DNA of 64,000 bases from Charina bottae. Taxonomy: Eukaryota; Chordata; Lepidosauria; Squamata; Charinaidae. The DNA is taken from contig JALMGJ010000012.1 of NCBI GenBank assembly GCA_023362775.1, positions 26,877,001-26,941,000 of the forward strand, read 5' to 3'. Position 1 is the first letter of the stretch. Every line of letters begins with the position of its first letter. A program made the position numbers and the translations under genes. The notes beneath the pieces are model-generated. The model was not told the DNA's origin. It saw only the letters and a list, made by a program, of their open reading frames with translations, and searched no databases. Positions 31,610-42,361 of the stretch are shown here, one piece after another.

Positions 31610-31835
31610 GAGGACAGACAGAGGCTCCTTCAAGTTGGGCCCAGCTCCTGATGACTTCGTGGACACGTCCTTGTGGTTTTCTTGGCAACATTATAGAAGT
31701 GGTTTGTTGTTTCCTTCTTCCAGAACTTCTTTATTTCCCAATCTAGCCTACAATCCTGGGAATGCTGGGCAGACTTCAATCCAAGTACTAACCAGGTTTG
31801 ATGCTTTTCAGCCTTTGGGCTAGATGCTGCCACTT
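31610..31835 (-). repeat. SINE with 5S rRNA-like head and BovB-like tail
   Basis: The minus strand contains CCTGGTTAGTACTTGGATTG and further on attgtaggctagattggg, close to the 3' half of 5S rRNA with its internal promoter region. The end has gtccacgaagtcatcaggag, like the BovB 3' end gtccatgaagtcacgaagag. Degenerate; limits approximate. Confidence 0.55.
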
Positions 31836-32117
31836 AAACTTTTAGAGAAAAGGTGGAGTATAAATCTAATAAATTAGATACAGTTCAACTGAATACTGAA
31901 CTGAATCCATATGTTTTAATGACTTGACTCCCTCCTATCATTACTAAAATTGATAGCATAGTGAAAATTTTGGAAAAGCTGGGGGGGGGGGGGGCTCTGC
32001 CCAAAGGTTTCAGGTGGTGCTGTATTATCATCACTTATCTAGATCACCATTTTCAATCCAAGTCCCATTCTCTTTATGGAAACCCACACCGCCGTCACCA
32101 AAGGTATGTGTCTAAGG

Positions 32118-32206
32118 CAGTGTTTCTCAACCTTGGCCACTTTAAGATGGGTGGACTTCAACTCCCAGAATTCCCCAGCCAGCTCAGCCATGGTTGAGAA
32201 ACACTG
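32118..32206. repeat. hAT-like palindromic MITE, internally deleted
   Basis: CAGTGTTTCTCAACC and ggttgagaaacactg ends are present. The flanking 8-mers gtctaagg and atctaagg differ at one base. Confidence 0.8.
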
Positions 32207-33567
32207 ATCTAAGGGTAGTCCTGTCCCAACCAGGCTTCTATGGCCTGGCACCTGCATTCTTCACATGCTCCAGTGTCTGATCTCAAACAGCCCCTTTTCC
32301 TCCACTAGGCTTCACATACCTATTCTCTTACAGTACTTAAAAGCCCCTGTCCATTAAAAACAAAACACAGCTTTTATTTTCCCAGGCTTCGTAAATGTGT
32401 TAATGCTGGCTGTGATATTTGTCACTTCTTTATTGCTGTTTTTAATTGCTCGGTTATTATTTATCACGCGTTTAGAGGGTTTTTGTTTTGTATTGTTTTA
32501 ACCCACGGTTTTGTTTTAATTGGAGGTTTTGTTTTCAATTAGGAAGAGGTGCATAAATGTTTTAAATACAGGAAATGGGAAATTCATATCCTCCCCCTGC
32601 CATGAATTACTCAGGGTCCTAAAAACAATAACAATCAAAAGTATGTTGATCCCCAACTATAGAAAGTTTTCCTATTCGTGCGTGATGGATTCAGACCAAC
32701 GACACTGAGAGCATCTGGTTTGCAAACTAGGCTACCAACGTCTGTCACAGCTACCCATTGTTATGTCTTCCTTCCTTCTGTGAATTTGGAGGACGTACAA
32801 CTGTTGAGTCTACTGGGAGATTTAGACCAGCGAAGGCCCAGACAGGTTCTTGCATCTCAGACTGATGGAGCAAGATCTGAAGGTCCTGGGAGGGTTTAGC
32901 AGTGGGGAGGAATCGGGTCTTGAACTGCCCAGAATTGACTTCTTCTGGATGTGAGAAGCAGGTGGCATTCTTGGAAGTTGGAAATGCTTGGAAGCAACGT
33001 GGCACTATTTTTGCTTCTGAAGAAGGTGACAGTGTGGAGAATGGGGCATTTGGGAGAGGAAACAGCTCCCTGTTGCACTCCGAAGCACTTCTGGCTGTTT
33101 GAAAGCACTATACTAGCGTGTGGATGAACAGTTGTTCTGGGTACAGAGATATGGATGGACATCATGGCCTATCTCAGGTCTGGATTGAATGGCGGCTAGT
33201 TTTCTGAGCTGCTGGCACCTGATTCTTTGGCCTGATGGCAGATCTTTCCCAAAAGATGGAGAAGAAGACAAATGCTAAATATCATGGTATGCTGCTGTTT
33301 TAACTCTTAGAATTTGTATTGCTCTGGATTGGCACCGGTTTTCATCTGAATTCTCTGTCCACCCTGTCGTTCCAAAGGTGGCCACAAGAGGAGGCAAGAA
33401 CTTGCTAAATCACCATTCCTAAAAAAAACCTCTAGCATTTGCTCATTGCTTTCAAGGGCTAGTTTGGATGAATTCCCCAAGTACTGTGTATTGTGTATTG
33501 TGTGAACACTTTAAGTCAATCAGCTAGAGTGGGGCAGGTAGGAATGGCAGTTTTGATCCAAAGCCTG
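32207..33567. other. No feature recognised
   Basis: About 1.35 kb of sequence without recognised repeats. Short overlapping ORFs at 32678-33165 on both strands show no domain. Confidence 0.45.
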
Positions 33568-34396
33568 CCTGCCTGCCTTCCTTCCTTCCTTCCTTCCTTC
33601 CTTCCTTCCTTCCTTCCTTCCTTCCTTCTTTCCTTCCCCCTTCCTTCCTTCCTTCCTTCCTTCCTTCCTTCCTTCCTTCCTTCCTTCCCCCTTCCTTCCT
33701 TCCCTTTTTCCTTCCTTCCTTCCTTCCTTCCTTCCTTCCCCCTTCCTTCCTTCCCTTTTTCCTTCCTTCCTTCCTTCCTTCCTTCCTTCCTTCCTTCCTT
33801 CCCTCCTTCCCTTTTTCCTTCCTTCCTTCCTTCCTTCCTTCCTTCCTTCCTTCCTTCCTTCCTTCCCCCTTCCTTCCTTCCTTCCTTCCTTCCTTCCTTC
33901 CTTCCCCCTTCCTTCCTTCCCTTTTTCCTTCCTTCCTTCCTTCCTTCCTTCCTTCCTTCCCCCTTCCTTCCTTCCCCTTCCTTCCTTCCTTCCTTCCTTC
34001 CTTCCTTCCTTTCTTCCCCTTCCTTCCTTCCCTTTTTCCTTCCTTCCTTCCTTCCTTCCTTCCTTCCCTTTTTCCTTCCTTCCTTCCTTCCTTCCTTTCT
34101 TCCCCCTTCCTTCCTTCCCTTTTTCCTTCCTTCCTTCCTTCCTTCCTTCCTTCCTTCCTTCCTTCCTTCCTTCCTTTCTTCCCCCTTCCTTCCTTCCCTT
34201 TTTCCTTCCTTCCTTCCTTCCTTCCTTCCTTCCTTCCTTCCTTCCTTTCTTCCCCCTTCCTTCCTTCCCTTTTTCCTTCCTTCCTTCCTTCCTTCCTTCC
34301 TTCCTTCCTTCCTTCCTTCCTTCCTTCCCTTTTTCCTTCCTTCCTTCCTTCCTTCCTTCCTTCCTTCCTTCCTTCCTTCCTTCCTTCCTTCCTTCT
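33568..34396. repeat. (TTCC)n microsatellite, about 830 bp
   Basis: Long runs of TTCC are interrupted repeatedly by CCCCC and CCCTTTTTCC variants, so the array has a higher-order pattern. The 300-codon frames through it (FLPSFLPS, GRKEGRKE) are artefacts of a repeat without stop codons. It abuts the 3' tail of a minus-strand L2-type element. Confidence 0.95.
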
Positions 34397-34455
34397 TTGA
34401 TTTATCACTGCCCACTCCCCCAAGGGGGACTCTGGGCGGTTTACAATAAAATATA
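34397..34455 (-). repeat. L2-type 3' tail next to (TTCC)n
   Basis: The complement reads gtaaaccgcccagagtcccc and gagtgggcagtgataaatca, then GAAGGAAGG. The microsatellite sits exactly where the usual AAAT tail would be. Confidence 0.75.
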
Positions 34456-34599
34456 ATTAATTAAAATACTATAGCTTGGGGATGGCTGATTTCTCAGAGC
34501 CGCCTTAAATATTTTAAATATGTTTAGCTTCACTGTATGAACCACCTGCCACTTGGTTTTTATTATATTTATTGTATTTATATTTTTATTGTGTTTTTA

Positions 34600-34744
34600 T
34601 TGTATTTTAATGATGTTGTTGTGGCTGTGAACCGCCCAGAGTCCCCTCCTTGAGGGGGAGATGGGCGGTCATAGAAATTTAATAAAATAAAAAATAAATA
34701 AAATAACTATAAATAAGTTAAAATAACATTCAAATAAGTCTTAT
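34600..34744 (+). repeat. L2-type 3' tail next to (ATATG)n
   Basis: gtgaaccgcccagagtcccc, then gggggagatgggcggtcata, then AATAAA repeats and about 40 bp leading into the next microsatellite. Confidence 0.75.
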
Positions 34745-35580
34745 ACAGATATGATATGATATGATATGAGATATGATATGATGATATGATATGATATGTG
34801 ATATGATATGATGATATGATATGATATGATATGATGATATGATATGATATATGTGATATGATATGATGATATGATATGATGATATGATATGTGATATGAT
34901 ATGATGATATGATATGATATGATATGTGATATGATATGTGATATGATATGATATGATATATGATATGATGATATGATATGATATGATATGATATGATATG
35001 TGATATGATATGATGATATGATATGATATGATATGATATGTGATATGATATGATGATATGATATGATATGATATGATATGTGATATGATATGATATGATA
35101 TGATATGATGATATGATATGTGATATGATATGATGATATGATGATATGATATGATATGATATATGATATGATATGATATGATGATATGATATGATATGAT
35201 ATGTGATGAGATATGATATGATGATATGATATGATATGTTATGAGATATGATATGATGATATGATATGATATGATGATATGATATGTGATATGATATGAT
35301 GATATGATATGATATGATGATGATATGATGATATGATATGATGATGATATGATGATATGATATGATATGATGATGATAAGATGATATGATATGATATGTG
35401 ATATGATATGATGATATGATATGATATAATATGATGAGATGATGAGATGAGATGATATGATATGTGATATGATATGATATGATATGATATGATATGAGAT
35501 GTGATGTGATGTGATATGATAACATGATATGATATGATATGATATGATATGATATGATATGATGATATGATATGATATAT
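34745..35580. repeat. (ATATG)n minisatellite-like array, about 835 bp
   Basis: The pentamer GATAT is repeated with regular slips to gatgatat and tgtgatat, which give an irregular longer period. The 290-309 codon minus-strand frames (SYHIISYHI) are artefacts. Confidence 0.95.
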
Positions 35581-35739
35581 GAACCCAGATGCTTTCTGGG
35601 TTCAAGTGCTATAGTGGCATCTGCAGCCAACCACAAGGATGAAAAATCATGATCATTATGATCTCATTCCCTGATGTTAGATACCAAGTACCTGAGCCCC
35701 AACATTTGCATAATTATTTATTAGATTTTTTAAAATTTT

Positions 35740-35897
35740 TGGTCAACTCAAGGCAGCATACATTACTAATCCTGCCTATTTTCCCAACAACAACCCTGTG
35801 AGGTGGGTTAGGCCAAGAGAGAGGGACTGGCCCAAAGTTACCCCAGCTAGCTTTCATGCCTAAGGGAGAACAAATTTTCCAGTCCAGCACCTTAGCA
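35740..35897 (-). repeat. CORE-type SINE, 3' portion
   Basis: It matches the minus-strand 3' half of the 28163 SINE: caaccctgtgaggtgggtta, gagggactggcccaaagtta and ctttcatgcctaaggg. A single core unit. Confidence 0.65.
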
Positions 35898-36382
35898 CTA
35901 TTCCAAACTGGAGTATGTCATCCCACATTTCATCATTCTCCCCCCCCACGCCAAAAAAACTATCCATGCTCTGTTGATCAGGTAAATCATGGGAAAGCCA
36001 CAATCCAGGCAAAAGGGCAACCGTTGTCCAACTCTGCCTACTTGGTCCTCCAAACCAACAAGTTGGAACTCTAGAGCAGTTGGAAAAGCTGGGCTCTCTG
36101 TGCTAGAACCTCACTGCCAAAGTCTTGGCAGCCAATGAGTGCATGTCCTTGCTCTGATTGGCAGCGGGGACCAACCAAACCACCCGCCAGTTCAAGCTGC
36201 TTGCAGACACTCCTGTGCAAAGCCTCACAGCCAGCAAAACCCCGAAAGGGCAGGGAAAAGACCCCTCACTCCAAAGCTCTAATTTTTTTTCACCCACTCA
36301 GCAGCATCCACAGAGGGAGGCAGAATGATAAAAGCAACCTTGCAGTGTTCAAAGGCAAGCAGCACAATGCAACAGACCAGTG
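35898..36382. other. No feature recognised
   Basis: Unrecognised sequence between SINE and hAT-like fragments. Confidence 0.4.
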
Positions 36383-36475
36383 CTTCTTAATAATTTTGCT
36401 CTCAGGACCCCTTCCCACTTTTAGAAATTATGGAGGACCCCCCCCAAAAAAAGAGCTTTTGTTTGTATGGGTTGT
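36383..36475 (+). repeat. hAT-like fragment (MER1-type end)
   Basis: cagtgcttcttaataatttt, ctcaggaccccttcccac and agagcttttgtttgtatggg resemble one end of a hAT-Charlie type element known in amniotes. Only one end is present. Confidence 0.5.
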
Positions 36476-36477
36476 AT

Positions 36478-36544
36478 CAGTGTTTCTCAATCTCGGCAAC
36501 TTTAAGATGCGTGGACTTCAACTCCCAGAGTTCCCCAGCCAGCA
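36478..36544. repeat. hAT-like palindromic MITE, left half
   Basis: CAGTGTTTCTCAATCTCGG and gacttcaactcccagagttc; truncated at ccccagccagca. Confidence 0.7.
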
Positions 36545-36549
36545 AATCA

Positions 36550-36716
36550 GCCCAGAGTTCTTACTCAAGGCACGAAGGTTGGAATTATCCTACTTTGGAC
36601 ACATCATCCAAAGACCTAGCTCTGTGGAGAAGGCTCTGATGCTGGGAAAGCTGGAAGGAAAGAGAAGTGGCATTGAGGTGGATGGACTCAGTCACAACTG
36701 GACAACATAAATCAAA
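36550..36716 (+). mobile_element. RTE/BovB-like LINE fragment, old
   Basis: It encodes LELSYFGHIIQRPSSVEKAL and MLGKLEGKRSG, homologous to the BovB C-terminal LKYFGHIMRR and MLGKVEGKRKRG. It is clearly diverged from the two young copies at 0-9 kb. Confidence 0.7.
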
Positions 36717-37261
36717 AAAGAATAAATGGTTTTCTAACTGAATTAATACATTCTGAGCAGACTGGATTTGTCACAAAGAGAAAATAAGAGAAAATATCTG
36801 ATATGCCTTGAATGTTACTGATAATATACATCAGAACAACCAGAAGGTGGCTATGATTTTTCATGAGCTTTTGATAATTTGGAATGGTCTTCTTGCTTAT
36901 GTCTCTATTGGCTTTAACTTTTTAACATAGATACAAAATATTTATAAAGAACAAGAAGCCAAGATCCTAGTAATGGTTCTTTATCACAAAAATGTACCAT
37001 AATAAGGCTATTCCCCTTTTTCTTTCCTAATTCTTATTGGCATTAGAGCTATTGGCAAAGAAGATATGTCAAGAAAATAAAATTTCCAGGAACGAAGAAC
37101 CTAAACTGAAATAATATGCTGATGACGTTGTACTAATGGTCACTCAGCCTAAGGATTCTCTAGCATTGATAATGGAATGCATACAGCGATATGGTTCAGT
37201 GTCAGGATATCAGATTAATAACGATAAATATCAAATGTTCACATGGAATTTAACTAAGGAA

Positions 37262-37382
37262 GAAGTGCAGTTTTTTTAAACTGTTCAATTGTGTCCGATT
37301 CTTGGAGACTGCCTGGACAAGTCCCTGCAGTTTTCTTGGCAAGGATTTTCAACAGTGTTTTGCCATTGCCTCCTGAGCAATA
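37262..37382 (-). repeat. CORE-type SINE fragment with BovB-like tail
   Basis: ttcaattgtgtccgattctt and cagttttcttggcaaggatt match the tail of the SINE at 25371. Only the 3' part is present, inserted in the L1 remnant. Confidence 0.6.
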
Positions 37383-37541
37383 TTTCCCCCACAAATAACA
37401 GGGTTTAATGTCACTGTAAAAAGGAATAAATACATGGGAATTTATTTGACCGGAAGCAATAGAGATCTATTTAAAAATAACTATTCACAGATCTGGAAAA
37501 ATGTAATGGCAGTTCTTTAATGATGGAGAAAGTTAAAACTA

Positions 37542-37951
37542 CAGGGAGTCCTCGCTTAACAACCACAATTGGGACCAGAATTTTGGTTGCTAAGCGAAGT
37601 GGTCATTAAGTGAATCTGACCCAAATTTATGACCTTTTTTGCGGCAGTTGTTAAGTGAATCACCACAAGTGTCAAGCAAACCACATGGTTGTTAAGTGAA
37701 TCACATGGTTCCCCATTGATTTTGCTTGCCAGAAGCCGGCCGGGAAGGTTGAAAATGGCGATCGTGTGACCACGGGACGCCGCAACGGTCATAAATGCGA
37801 ACCGGTTGCCAAGCACCCAAATTGTGATCACGTGACTGTGGGGACACTGCAACGGTTGTAACTGTGAGAACCGGTCATAAGTCAGTTTTTTCAGCACCAT
37901 CGTAAGTCCAAACCGTCACTAAACGAATAGTTGTTAAATTAGGACTACCTG
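37542..37951. repeat. Tigger-like (Tc1/mariner) MITE
   Basis: The ends are CAGGGAGTCCTCGCTTAAC and, inverted, TTAGGACTACCTG, flanked by TA on both sides. Internal gtgattcacttaac-type and cacgtgactgtgg segments match other copies. It is inserted in the L1 remnant; no transposase. Confidence 0.82.
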
Positions 37952-38095
37952 TAGCTGAGTTAGGAGGCACTTCGGCTGTTAAAGCAAATATTCTACCAAA
38001 GCTTAATTTTCTGTTCCAAGTGATTCCAATAAAAATTGGAATTTTTAGGTACTAAATGACTGGCAGAGGCCGGTAATCATTGTTAAATGATTATA

Positions 38096-38595
38096 GGGAC
38101 GCGGTGGCTCAGCGGGTTAAACCGCTGAGCTGTAGACTGCTGATTGGAAGGTTGGCAGTTCTAATCCCCGCGCAACGAGGTGAGCTCTCGTTGCTAGTCC
38201 CAGCTCCTGTCAACCCAACAGTTCGAAAGCTCTGCAAGTAGATAAATGGGTACCACCTTAAGTGGGAGAATATGCTGGCATCCTGTCGGGGAGTCGGCCA
38301 CCGAATCGGAAGATCTCTGGAATGGCGGCGGCAACGACGGATCCCGGAAAGAAGCAGTTTAATCTACAGGACGTCAGCAGCCAGCTCCAACGCAAGGCAT
38401 TGTGGGGCTTGTAGTCCAAGCCACGGAAGAGTCGGTTCCCTTACCCCTTTCCTTAGCGCGCAATTTAAATGAAATTGTATATGTATGAAATGTTAATGAA
38501 ATATATATATGTATGTAAGCCGCCTAGAGTCCTCCGTTAGGGAGGGGATAGGCGGGGTATAAATACGATAAATAAAATAAAATAAATAAATAAAT
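38096..38595 (+). repeat. tRNA SINE with L2-type tail (chimeric)
   Basis: The head has gggacgcggtggctcagcgg, an A-box and a B-box-like GGCAGTTCTAATCC. It shares the gtcccagctcctgtcaaccc body with Sauria-type SINEs. Instead of the BovB-like end it continues through about 230 bp of GC-rich sequence to gtaagccgcctagagtcctc, a ggataggcggggtata segment and AAAT repeats, the L2 end. Confidence 0.7.
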
Positions 38596-39034
38596 GGTCT
38601 AATAAAAGACTGGTGAAATTTAAGATACTACGGGATTCAGAATAGGGCAGTTTGGCAGCCCTGAACTTTAAATTATATTATCAAGATAGCCGCTTAACTT
38701 GAATTACAGATTAGATTATATCAACCTACACCTGGGTAACCTCCGTTAAAGGTGCAGAACTCCTAGATGAACTGCACACATATCTTTGGTCTGATGCAAA
38801 CAGAAACAAACTGTCTCTAAAATGATGGGTTTTGACCTTTAAAGCCACCCAAGGCATGGGGTTCAGCTACCTTAAATTTAGTCTTCCGAATGGATTCACC
38901 ATTTCTAGAGAATTTATTTTATTTATTATTTGAATTTATCCCCATCCATCTCTACCATGGTAGACTCTTCACTTTCCATGCCATTGTGGTCAAATATGAT
39001 TCCTGGAGATTTTTTGCATTCTTCATTGAGAAGG

Positions 39035-39193
39035 TCTATGAAGGTTCTCAGTCATCCAGGTGGAATTGTCTGTAGCTTGAATCATGTCAACTGGATTTCT
39101 ATTTTCTCAGTGGAAACGTTTCGCTCCTTGGATAAGGAGCGAAACGTTTCCACTGAGAAAATAGAAATCCAGTTGACATGATTCAAGCTACAG
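39035..39193. mobile_element. Penelope family A mini-palindrome, 159 bp
   Basis: The left arm is minus strand and the right arm plus strand. Both carry the element end and the GAAACGTTTC half of the hammerhead. They meet exactly at the stem II loop GGAT (39130-39133), so the CTGAAGA half is absent. The flanks are ttcattgagaagg at 39022-39034 and 39194-39206. It is a complete insertion of only terminal sequence. Confidence 0.88.
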
Positions 39194-39378
39194 TTCATTG
39201 AGAAGGGTTATCTTTCAGCGTGCTTCCGGAGTTCCAGGTTTTTCTGCTGTCAGCCTTAAGTACCACATTTTAGATGGCTGCCGTTTGATTTAAATACAAA
39301 GAGTATTTCATGCATGCAATTGCTTTCAGATACTTGTTCTGTGGTTCATGCTGCTCCAAAGATCTTATGCCTGTAAGA

Positions 39379-39492
39379 CAGTGTTTCTCAACCTTGGCAA
39401 GTTTAAGATGTGTAGACTTCAACATGGCTGGCTGGGGAATTCTGGGAGTTGAAGTCCACACATCTTAAACTTGCCAAGGTTGAGAAACACTG
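39379..39492. repeat. hAT-like palindromic MITE
   Basis: Hairpin of CAGTGTTTCTCAACC type with both arms. The flanking 8-mers ctgtaaga and ccctaaga are similar but not identical. Confidence 0.8.
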
Positions 39493-40317
39493 CCCTAAGA
39501 GGTAGTCTCTGCAAAAGCTTCCGATCCAATCGAATGTGTGCCACGAACTCATTTCCAGCCGCAATATTTCTCCCCTTCCAGCACCCCAACCCATTTTTAA
39601 GGTAAGAGGCCTTGCCGTGAAATTACGAGAAATGCAAGCAGAACGTGCATTTGAAGTGTTTTGGATACTCTGTGCTAGCATCATCAGAAAGGAAGGACAA
39701 CATTGTAAGTCGAATTTATTTCCATTACAACAGGAAAACAGAAAGTGGCCCTTTGTGGGCCACATGGTTCCCTCTGCTGCTTAGAAGCCATGCAAGGAAG
39801 GGTGGTTGTTTGCTCTTGCCTATAAGAGTCATTAGGAAAGTGGGCTGATAACGCCAATATTTTTGCTAGATCAATGTCAGCTTTGCCTGGGAGATACTTT
39901 GCTGCAAACAAGCCTTCACAGATTTGCAGCACAGAGCAGTGAAAAGGGTGGGGTGGGGTGGCGGCTTTGTGGATGAAGCAGAGCACCTATTCCCAGATGG
40001 CAAACGATCCATGGGAAATGGCTGGCATTGCAGGTCCTCTGCTTCCATTTTAAGCATTGTCTTCACTCTTCCAATTCTTCATAACATCCCAGTAGAATTG
40101 CCCAGCATGCCTGCTTCAGTTTATATATTTCAATGCAGAGTCTGAGTATCACCGGCTCACTCCCATATCTCTCTCTAAGATGGAGAGTAAGGATTTTGTA
40201 TCATCTGAGTAACTAAACGTTAGAATCAAGAATGAATCTGAACAAGTCACGAGGCACTGTCTGATTCACACATCTACATATACCTTGGTTGAACATTCAC
40301 TGCTTGGTGACTCCCAA
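39493..40317. other. No feature recognised
   Basis: About 825 bp with short ORFs on both strands and no recognisable domain or repeat ends. Confidence 0.45.
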
Positions 40318-40669
40318 CTAGTGGTGTCTGTGGGGTGTCAGTGTGTGTGTACGTGCGTGTGTCAAAAAAGTCAAGATATATAATGGTATGTGGGAATGAC
40401 CTTGGGAGATAGGAGGAAGAGCCGCAGACTAGAGAATGGCTAGATAAGAGGCAGCTGAGCCCCCAGAAGGAAAGGGAGAGGAGCAAATGTCTCAGAAGGG
40501 ACCCTCCCTAGTTTCTTGGGCTGTAAAGGCGAGGGGGGGGGTATGCACTTTCAGACTTGCAAGATTCTGTTAAGGTAACCTTACAGTAAAGATAGAGCTA
40601 GTACTCCTGGGTGTGCTTCTTGTCTGGACTACCTTGCAAGGCTGACAAGATAGCTGTGACCATATGTTC

Positions 40670-42361
40670 GGGCTTCCAGTGGGAATGGCGGACTGAATGG
40701 CTGTGCCCGCTGGTTCAGCGGGCGGAGCTGACAACGCGGTAACTTTTTTCGGGCTCAGGAAGGTTTTCCTGAAGCCCAGAAACATTATCTGGGTCAAGGA
40801 GAATACCTGGAATCTGTCCTCTGGACGGCTGCTTGCAGCCAGAAGATCGCAAACAGCGTTTCATGCTCGACTGGTAAGAGCAGCCGGGAGGCTGGGACAT
40901 CACCATTTCCAAGCCGTGCTGTAGCCTTAAAGGGACACTAACCAGCCACCCCATTTCTAAATTACCAATTTGTATTTTTTTAAGTATATGTACCCCAAGA
41001 GAGGCTTTCTACAGTGAGGAGAAGCTGTTTCTCTTGGTGCTTAATGTTATTTTTGGGATTACTTTTTTTTAAAAAAATATTCTTTTAAGGTTTGGATTTC
41101 ATTTTTCTTCCAAAGGAAACTCCAAAGATTGAGAGTAAACAATTGTCTTCCTGTTAATTATTTTTGTATGAAATTTGAAGATATTAGCATTTTCCTACAC
41201 GTTGAATCCGCTGATTTGAACTTTCAGCTTTCTGTTTTCACTTTCTCTTGAGAACTGTCTGCTATCTCACTCTCACTTTAGGTAAACACACTTTGGAACT
41301 CTTCCATATCTTCGACTTTCGCTGGTTAAGTTCCTAGGGGGCGCCATAATCTACTGCAAGAGACATGGAGGATTTCAAACAGATTCTTTCTGACTTCTAC
41401 CAAGATTTTAAACAGATTTCTTCTGACTTCTATCAAGCTTTTATGCAAGATATCCAGGACATTGTGGAAAATATGAGATCGAAAATGCGCCATCAGGTTG
41501 GGGATGTGGTGGATGAAATTGAGGAATTTAACAGCGATAGAAAGGTTTTTTTTAAGACTGAGATTGGGATTTTTATTGAGATGCTGGATAAAGATTGGAT
41601 AATGGAGTTGGAGAAATCTAAGGGAGAGAGTGATCTGCAAGCGATAAGTAAAATCGATCTCCTGGTGGAATGCCATGAAAAGAACCTGGAATCTTTGAGG
41701 GAGGCAGTTGGGCTGTTTGATTCTTTCAAGAGGAAAGCTCTGTGCACATTGTCGGGATATGTAACTGCTCTGGTTTATTTTGAAGTGGGATAAGGGTTGA
41801 AGAATGTTCATCTGGTTTTCTTTCTCAATCAAGGATTTGATTGACGCTATTTGCCTTTAAAGATTTGGATTTACTGTTTGGAATTCTCTTTGTTTTTTGG
41901 GTTTATTAAGATTGGGATTATTAAAATTGTACTATTAAACATGTTTTTTTAATTTGATTCTTATTATAGTAGATAGAAATGTATAGAATAGTGGTAGGAA
42001 GGGAATAATTAAATATGTTTTATATTTTGGAGGGGAGAAAGATGTTTAGGAGGTTTATATGAATTTTTTTTCTTTATTTTAATATAAGGGGGAGGAGTAA
42101 CTGTACTTAGTGATTTTTATTGTGTGTTAAAGTGGAATGACTTATAGAAATAATGTGGTGTTTTGGTTTAATATAGAGTAAGAGATTGATTATGGAAATT
42201 TTGTATATCCTTGCTGTTAAAAGTCAGAAGCCACATCTTTTTGTAAATTAAAAAAAAATTCTCTTGTGTTTCTGCACTTTAGTTTTTTTATTTGTAGTTT
42301 TTTTGTTTTTTGTAGTTTTTATTCTTTTCTTGAAACCTAATAAAATGTACTCGGAAAAAAA
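40670..42361 (+). mobile_element. Poly(A)-tailed L1-type retroinsertion, 1.7 kb, family not recognised
   Basis: It is flanked by a perfect 23-bp direct repeat beginning aagatagctgtgacc (40647-40669 and 42362-42384). It ends cctaataaaatgtactcgg followed by an A run, with AATAAA about 15 bases upstream, the features of an L1-machinery insertion. The first 250 bp are GC-richer (ggcttccagtgggaatggcg), like a promoter-bearing 5' end; the rest is AT-rich. It holds one 142-codon ORF and no RT, so it is non-autonomous or a retrocopy of an unknown transcript. Confidence 0.85.
41365..41793 (+). CDS. 142-codon ORF of unknown function in the retroinsertion
   Basis: I do not recognise this protein. It starts at an ATG (MEDFKQILSDFYQ) and stops at TAA. 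The N-terminus has an internal repeat, DFKQILSDFYQ then DFKQISSDFYQ. The rest is charged and probably helical (DIQDIVENMRSKMRHQVGD, DLQAISKIDLLVECHEKNLE), with no signal peptide and no obvious membrane span. It could be a shortened L1 ORF1-like coiled-coil protein or chance. It is the longest frame in the element, sits centrally and follows the GC-rich 5' region. No RRM-like part of L1 ORF1 is visible. Confidence 0.45.
   Translation: MEDFKQILSDFYQDFKQISSDFYQAFMQDIQDIVENMRSKMRHQVGDVVDEIEEFNSDRKVFFKTEIGIFIEMLDKDWIMELEKSKGESDLQAISKIDLLVECHEKNLESLREAVGLFDSFKRKALCTLSGYVTALVYFEVG

Larger units (their letters stand above)
36717..39260 (+). mobile_element. L1 LINE ORF2 remnant, heavily decayed
   Basis: Translated pieces in several frames follow L1 reverse transcriptase order. 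SEQTGFVTKRK lies near 36750, and YADDVVLMVTQPKDSLALIM with GSVSGYQINNDKYQM at 37110-37240. Next come NKYMGIYLTGSNRDLF near 37420-37470, VKANILPKLNFLFQVIPI near 37980-38030, and GSLAALNFKLYYQDSRLT near 38650-38700. Frameshifts and stops are many. A SINE fragment, a Tigger-like MITE, a chimeric SINE and a Penelope palindrome interrupt it, so it is the oldest layer here. Confidence 0.75.

Noticed and set aside
33493..34449. Open frames of about 300 codons on both strands (FLPSFLPS and GRKEGRKE proteins)
   Set aside because: They are readings of a TTCC tetranucleotide array with no stop codons; no conserved domain or start context.
34707..35636. 309- and 291-codon minus-strand frames rich in Ser-Tyr-His-Ile
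   Set aside because: Pure translation of the ATATG array.
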